In this document: one piece after another, positions 6,504 to 9,333 of the stretch
Numbering within the stretch: position 1 is the first letter of the stretch
How the letters are laid out: every line of letters begins with the position of its first letter
Assembly: GCA_019420465.1 (NCBI GenBank)
Contig: JAHZHB010000093.1
Location: forward strand, 5,928 to 15,260
DNA length: 9,333 nt
Source: Lachnospiraceae bacterium
Lineage (GTDB): Bacteria; Bacillota; Clostridia; Lachnospirales; Lachnospiraceae
Direction of reading: 5' to 3'
Notes under the pieces: generated by a model
The model's input: only the letters and a program-made list of their open reading frames with translations
Databases searched by the model: none
What the model was told of the DNA's origin: nothing
Program-made: the position numbers and the translations under genes

Positions 6504-6764
6504 TTAAACCTCAAGAATCAGATAGGAACCATCGCCCACAGCGAACACCTCCGAAGCCTCCAGAAGGTCATCATCCGACATACCGTCCACATCTGCCCCC
6601 GCTGACTCCATATATTCCCGTACTTCCTTCACCGAATCAACGACAACAGCCATACAATCCTCCAGAAACTCCTCCGCTTCCTCATACGTCTCAGCCACCG
6701 GCTCATCGTAAAGCTGTCCCTGATTCTTCAGAAATGCCAGAATGCACTCTTCACTGTATTCCAT
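6504..6764 (-). CDS. Small acidic protein, uncharacterised
   Basis: The protein has 86 residues, MEYSEECILAFLKNQG to YLILEV, is strongly acidic (runs such as EEAEEFLED and SDDDLLEASE) and has no signal peptide or membrane helix. Similar short proteins occur in Lachnospiraceae and are sometimes labelled glyoxalase; I see no metal-binding residues that support that label. ATG 6764 is preferred because GGAGG (6773-6777) is eight bases upstream. The earlier in-frame ATG at 6779 overlaps the HAD stop as TAATG but has no ribosome binding site of its own. The gene follows the HAD gene by 14 nt, so the two are co-transcribed and perhaps translationally coupled. Its function is unknown; a link to the phosphatase is inferred from position only. 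Confidence 0.85.
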   Translation of the reverse strand: MEYSEECILAFLKNQGQLYDEPVAETYEEAEEFLEDCMAVVVDSVKEVREYMESAGADVDGMSDDDLLEASEVFAVGDGSYLILEV

Positions 6765-6778
6765 ACTGCATACCTCCA

Positions 6779-7567
6779 TTAGATAAATTCATCATTCAGA
6801 ATCCTTCGCAGCCCGTTTTCCACCGTATCGGTATGACGCGTACACATCTCATAGACACCGGAAACCGCCGTATCCATCGTCACCGGCATACCCACATAGG
6901 AAAGCATCTCCATATCATTAAAATTGTCCCCAAAGGCCACACACTCATCCGGTGCGATCCCCAGTCGTTTTAAGATCCTTTCAAGCCCCGTACACTTATT
7001 CACATGAAGCGGCATCATATCCAGCCAGGCATTTCCGCTGGTCACAACATGTACCCTGTCCCCATATGTCTCTTTCCAGTAATCAGCATGTGACTCTATC
7101 CCCTCAGGTGCATAAACAGAGATCTTGAAATACGGCTCTGCAGTAGCAAAAATGTCCGGTACGACCGTGACATTGTTTTTAACCACATCCCGCATATGCA
7201 CCACATAGGACGGATCCTTTGGCATCAGATAACTGGTGTGTATCCCTGACAGCAGGATCTCCTCACCCGGGCGGCTGATAATGTCCCGCATGATCCTCTG
7301 TCCAAGCTCCCTGTCCATCAGCTCCTGATGTAACATCTCCTCCTGATAAAAGCTCAGACAGCCATTTTCACAGATATAGGCGATCTCCCCTGCTACCGGC
7401 GCAAACAGCCTGAGCTGATTATCATACTGCCGGCCGCTGGCCGAAACAAAGCAGATGCCCTTTTCCTCCTTCAGTCTGTGAATCAGTCCACACGCTTCCT
7501 TTGTCAGGCTCTGTGCCCCATGTAAAAGCAGCGTACCGTCCAGATCACTGGCTACCAGTTTAATCAT
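6779..7567 (-). CDS. Cof-type HAD-IIB family phosphatase
   Basis: This 262-residue cytosolic phosphatase of the haloacid dehalogenase superfamily has a Cof/YidA-like layout. Motif I is DLDGTL, with nucleophile D8 and general acid D10. Motif II is SASGR (42-46). The motif III lysine is K191 in HVNKCTGLERIL. Motif IV is GDNFNDMEML (213-222), with the Mg-binding aspartates D214 and D218. The C2-type cap lies between motifs II and III (about 85-180). Length and motif spacing are normal for the family. The substrate, probably a sugar phosphate or similar phosphorylated metabolite, cannot be read from sequence. ATG 7567 has GAGAGGGAG (7575-7583) upstream. It is the first gene of a two-gene operon with the 86-residue acidic protein. 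Confidence 0.93.
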   Translation of the reverse strand: MIKLVASDLDGTLLLHGAQSLTKEACGLIHRLKEEKGICFVSASGRQYDNQLRLFAPVAGEIAYICENGCLSFYQEEMLHQELMDRELGQRIMRDIISRPGEEILLSGIHTSYLMPKDPSYVVHMRDVVKNNVTVVPDIFATAEPYFKISVYAPEGIESHADYWKETYGDRVHVVTSGNAWLDMMPLHVNKCTGLERILKRLGIAPDECVAFGDNFNDMEMLSYVGMPVTMDTAVSGVYEMCTRHTDTVENGLRRILNDEFI

Positions 7568-7599
7568 ATGTATTCTCCCTCTCGGGCTGCTATGCCCAT

Positions 7600-7627
7600 A
7601 TTATATACGTATTTTATACGCCTGCAA
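7600..7627 (-). promoter_or_regulatory. Promoter of the HAD operon
   Basis: A perfect -10 TATAAT (7600-7605) has the weak -35 TTGCAG (7622-7627) 16 bp upstream on the minus strand. A second TATAAT (7651-7656) lies further up but its best -35 (CTGACA) is 20 bp away. The AT-rich palindrome CGTATAAAATACG lies in the spacer, and a GGGC/GCCC hairpin falls in the leader just before the ribosome binding site. Confidence 0.5.
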
Positions 7628-7757
7628 CCAGGCAGACGCATTTTGCGCTCATTATACAATATTCCAGCGCTGAATTTGTCAGTTTTTCCCAATCTTTTTT
7701 CTTGACATTTTTGAAAAAATCACATTTGTTTCCCAAAAGCACCCTCGACACCGTCAA

Positions 7758-9164
7758 TTACAGAATGGCCGCAAACAATGCCGTTACCGCATCTTTAAGC
7801 TGCCCGGACGGAATCGTTGCATACCCAAGCAGCAGACCGTTTTCTTCTGTATCCGGCTGCGTCTGTATGCTGTACTGTGTCAGCTGGCTGATATTTATCC
7901 CGGCGTCCCGTGCTCTTTTTTGCATGCTGCCCACATCTACCGGCTGCAAAGGTTTAAGAAGCATATGAAGCCCGGCATTTTCACCATAAACCCCAAATAC
8001 ATCTGTATAGCTTTGCAGTATCTCCACCAGATGGTCATGCTTTTGCTTGTAACAGTTTCGCATCCGGTTCAGATGACGTTCAAAATAACCCTGACGGATA
8101 AACTGCTCCAGTACCTTCTGATCTATTCTTGAAACTGTAGTGGCAAAACACTCCGCCCGCTGATGATACGCCTCCAGAAGCGTCTTTGGCAGCACCATAT
8201 AACTGATACGGATCGACGGCGCAATAGATTTCGAAAACGTGCCCAGATAGATCACCTGCTGCCCGCCATCATACCCCTGCAGCGCAGGAAGTGGATGTCC
8301 ACTGTAACGAAACTCACTGTCGTAATCATCCTCGATGATATACCGCCCCTTCTTCTCCCTCGCCCAGCGTAGCAGAGAAGTTCTTCTCTCCATCGTCATC
8401 ACCGTACCTGTAGGAAACTGATGCGACGGCATCACGTAGGCGATATCTGCTCCGCTGGCTGCCAGATCAGCACAGTCCATACCGGAAGCATCCATGCCCA
8501 CAGGCACCACCGGATATCCCAGCATTCTGAAACAATTGCCGGCACTGACATATGTCCAATGCTCCATAGCAATCCTGTGCTCCCTGCCCAGAATCACTGA
8601 AAGAAGGAACAGAAGATAATCATTTCCTGCTCCGATCACGATCTGCGAAGCCGAGCACTCCACGCCACGCGCATAATGTAAGTACTCACGCAAAGCCTCC
8701 CGAAGCCCCGCTTCCCCTCTGGACTGTCCCTGTGTAAACATATGCTGCTCCGTATCCAGAAGCGCCGCCTTTGTCAGTCGGTTCCACACTGCAAAAGGAA
8801 ACCCCTGTGCATCGATCCCATTCACTGAAAAATCATACCGCCAGGATTTCTCCTGCGGCTTCGAATCCTCATCCTGACCTTTAACCTCCTCATCCACCGG
8901 AAGCTCATATAACGTCTCCACATCGCAGACAAAAAAGCCCCTGCACGGCACAGGCACAACATACCCCTCATCCTGCAGCCTCGCATACGCCAGATCTACC
9001 GTACTCCTGCTCACCTGCAGATGCGCCGCCAAAGCCCTCGCCGAAGGCAGCCTTTCCCCCGAAGAAATATCCCCCGCCCGGATCTTCGCCCGGATATCCG
9101 CATAAATCTGCTCATACAGCGGACTCTTCTTATCATTCTCCAGCAAAATCGTCAGTTCCCTCAC
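7758..9164 (-). CDS. MocR-type transcriptional regulator (GntR wHTH + aminotransferase fold)
   Basis: This 468-residue regulator has a GntR-type winged helix at residues 1-80 (SPLYEQIYADIRAKI, then GERLPSARALAAHLQVSRST as the recognition region), a hydrophilic linker (86-110), and a fold-type I aminotransferase domain (110-468). The PLP site is intact: EDDYDSEFRY at 278-287 and Schiff-base lysine K312 in GTFSKSIAPSIR, with R319 following. Such MocR/PdxR proteins sense PLP or amino-acid derivatives and usually regulate a neighbouring or divergent gene; that partner is not in the window. The start is GTG 9164, placing the usual short leader before SPLYEQIY. Its ribosome binding site is poor (AGAGG is 13 bases away), so TTG 9146, ten bases after AGGGA, is an alternative. 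No clear terminator follows. Confidence 0.92.
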   Translation of the reverse strand: MRELTILLENDKKSPLYEQIYADIRAKIRAGDISSGERLPSARALAAHLQVSRSTVDLAYARLQDEGYVVPVPCRGFFVCDVETLYELPVDEEVKGQDEDSKPQEKSWRYDFSVNGIDAQGFPFAVWNRLTKAALLDTEQHMFTQGQSRGEAGLREALREYLHYARGVECSASQIVIGAGNDYLLFLLSVILGREHRIAMEHWTYVSAGNCFRMLGYPVVPVGMDASGMDCADLAASGADIAYVMPSHQFPTGTVMTMERRTSLLRWAREKKGRYIIEDDYDSEFRYSGHPLPALQGYDGGQQVIYLGTFSKSIAPSIRISYMVLPKTLLEAYHQRAECFATTVSRIDQKVLEQFIRQGYFERHLNRMRNCYKQKHDHLVEILQSYTDVFGVYGENAGLHMLLKPLQPVDVGSMQKRARDAGINISQLTQYSIQTQPDTEENGLLLGYATIPSGQLKDAVTALFAAIL

Positions 9165-9171
9165 AGCTTAC

Positions 9172-9179
9172 GTCCGTCC
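9172..9179 (+). repeat. Third GTCCGTCC octamer, in the MocR leader
   Basis: This is the same octamer as beside copies 1 and 2, and it also shares the preceding AC with copy 2 (ACGTCCGTCC). It lies 7 bases upstream of the MocR GTG start and well to the left of copy 3, so its position relative to the element differs. It may be coincidental. Confidence 0.3.
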
Positions 9180-9226
9180 TCTCGCTAAAAAGTCCATTTT
9201 TTCTTCTGTTGATAATTGCCTGTCAC

Positions 9227-9255
9227 ATTATAACATCAAAGTCAGGGAGTGTGAG
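9227..9255 (-). promoter_or_regulatory. Promoter of the MocR gene
   Basis: On the minus strand an extended -10 TGTTATAAT (TATAAT at 9227-9232) has the moderate -35 CTCACA (9250-9255) 17 bp upstream. The -35 lies in or at the edge of the left arm of repeat copy 3, so the element may form part of this promoter. Confidence 0.6.
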
Positions 9256-9333
9256 ACTTCCGTTCGCTCTGGCATATCTGCTGTATTTTAAGCGACTTCA
9301 GCGAGTAAGAGTCCGAGACTACAGGCTCGGACC
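9241..9333. repeat. Nested hairpin element, copy 3 (left half only, cut by window end)
   Basis: The core from 9290 reads AAGCGACTT, CAGCGAGT, AAGAGTC and the complete hairpin GTCCGAG (9311-9317)/CTCGGAC (9326-9332), matching copies 1 and 2, and then the window ends. The sequence to its left (about 9241-9289) should be the left arm by analogy; it is unrelated to the other arms. The outer limit of the arm cannot be set without the missing right half. Orientation is the same as in copies 1 and 2. Confidence 0.8.

Noticed and set aside
6302..6973. 223-codon plus-strand open frame across copy 2 and the small gene
   Set aside because: It runs antisense through the 86-residue gene and part of the HAD gene and is rich in Pro, His and Arg, as expected of a shadow frame.
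7619..7629. CGCCTGCAACC shared between the HAD promoter region and the left arm of copy 1
   Set aside because: An 11-nt match is expected several times by chance in a window of this size, and no core sequence lies nearby.
9209..9236. Plus-strand TTGATA...TATAAC promoter reading into copy 3
   Set aside because: The spacer is only about 14 bp, too short for a sigma-A promoter. The minus-strand extended -10 here is much better.

Overview
The window looks like chromosomal DNA from a clostridial Firmicute, most likely Lachnospiraceae. The reasons are a DUF5721-type protein, a clostridial-style HtpG, a MocR regulator, strong AGGAGG-type ribosome binding sites and TTGACA/TATAAT promoters. No phage, plasmid, transposase, reverse transcriptase, tRNA or rRNA gene is visible. 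Genus is not assignable by eye.

Layout. At the left edge, the first 25 codons of a minus-strand gene (1-75) diverge from a plus-strand DUF5721 gene (421-906); each has a recognisable promoter in the AT-rich gap between them. The rest is minus-strand: htpG (1227-3284), a four-domain cyclic-di-GMP protein GGDEF-PAS-GGDEF-EAL (3492-6146), a two-gene operon of an 86-residue acidic protein (6504-6764) downstream of a Cof-type HAD phosphatase (6779-7567), and a MocR-type GntR/aminotransferase regulator (7758-9164). Between the EAL gene and htpG, one 15-bp hairpin appears to be both the terminator of the EAL gene and a near-perfect CIRCE (HrcA) operator, lying just upstream of the htpG -35 box.

The most unusual content is a dispersed element present three times in the same orientation (1012-1200, 6314-6446, and from about 9241 running off the window end). 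Each copy has a conserved core of about 61 nt containing the hairpin GTCCGAG-8 nt-CTCGGAC. In the two complete copies the core sits at the tip of a long, almost perfect inverted repeat (43 and 36 bp) whose sequence is completely different in each copy. Conserved centre with copy-specific arms is the reverse of ordinary transposon ends or attC sites. Copy 1 carries 42 extra nt in its core. These form their own hairpin and include a diverged duplicate of the last codons of the EAL gene, so that 45-47 nt direct repeats flank htpG. The octamer GTCCGTCC follows the right arm of both complete copies and occurs once more near copy 3. I do not recognise this element as a named family.

The genes do not form one pathway: they are housekeeping and signalling genes (protein folding, c-di-GMP turnover, metabolite dephosphorylation, a transcription factor with a PLP fold), with the repeat element placed in the gaps between them.
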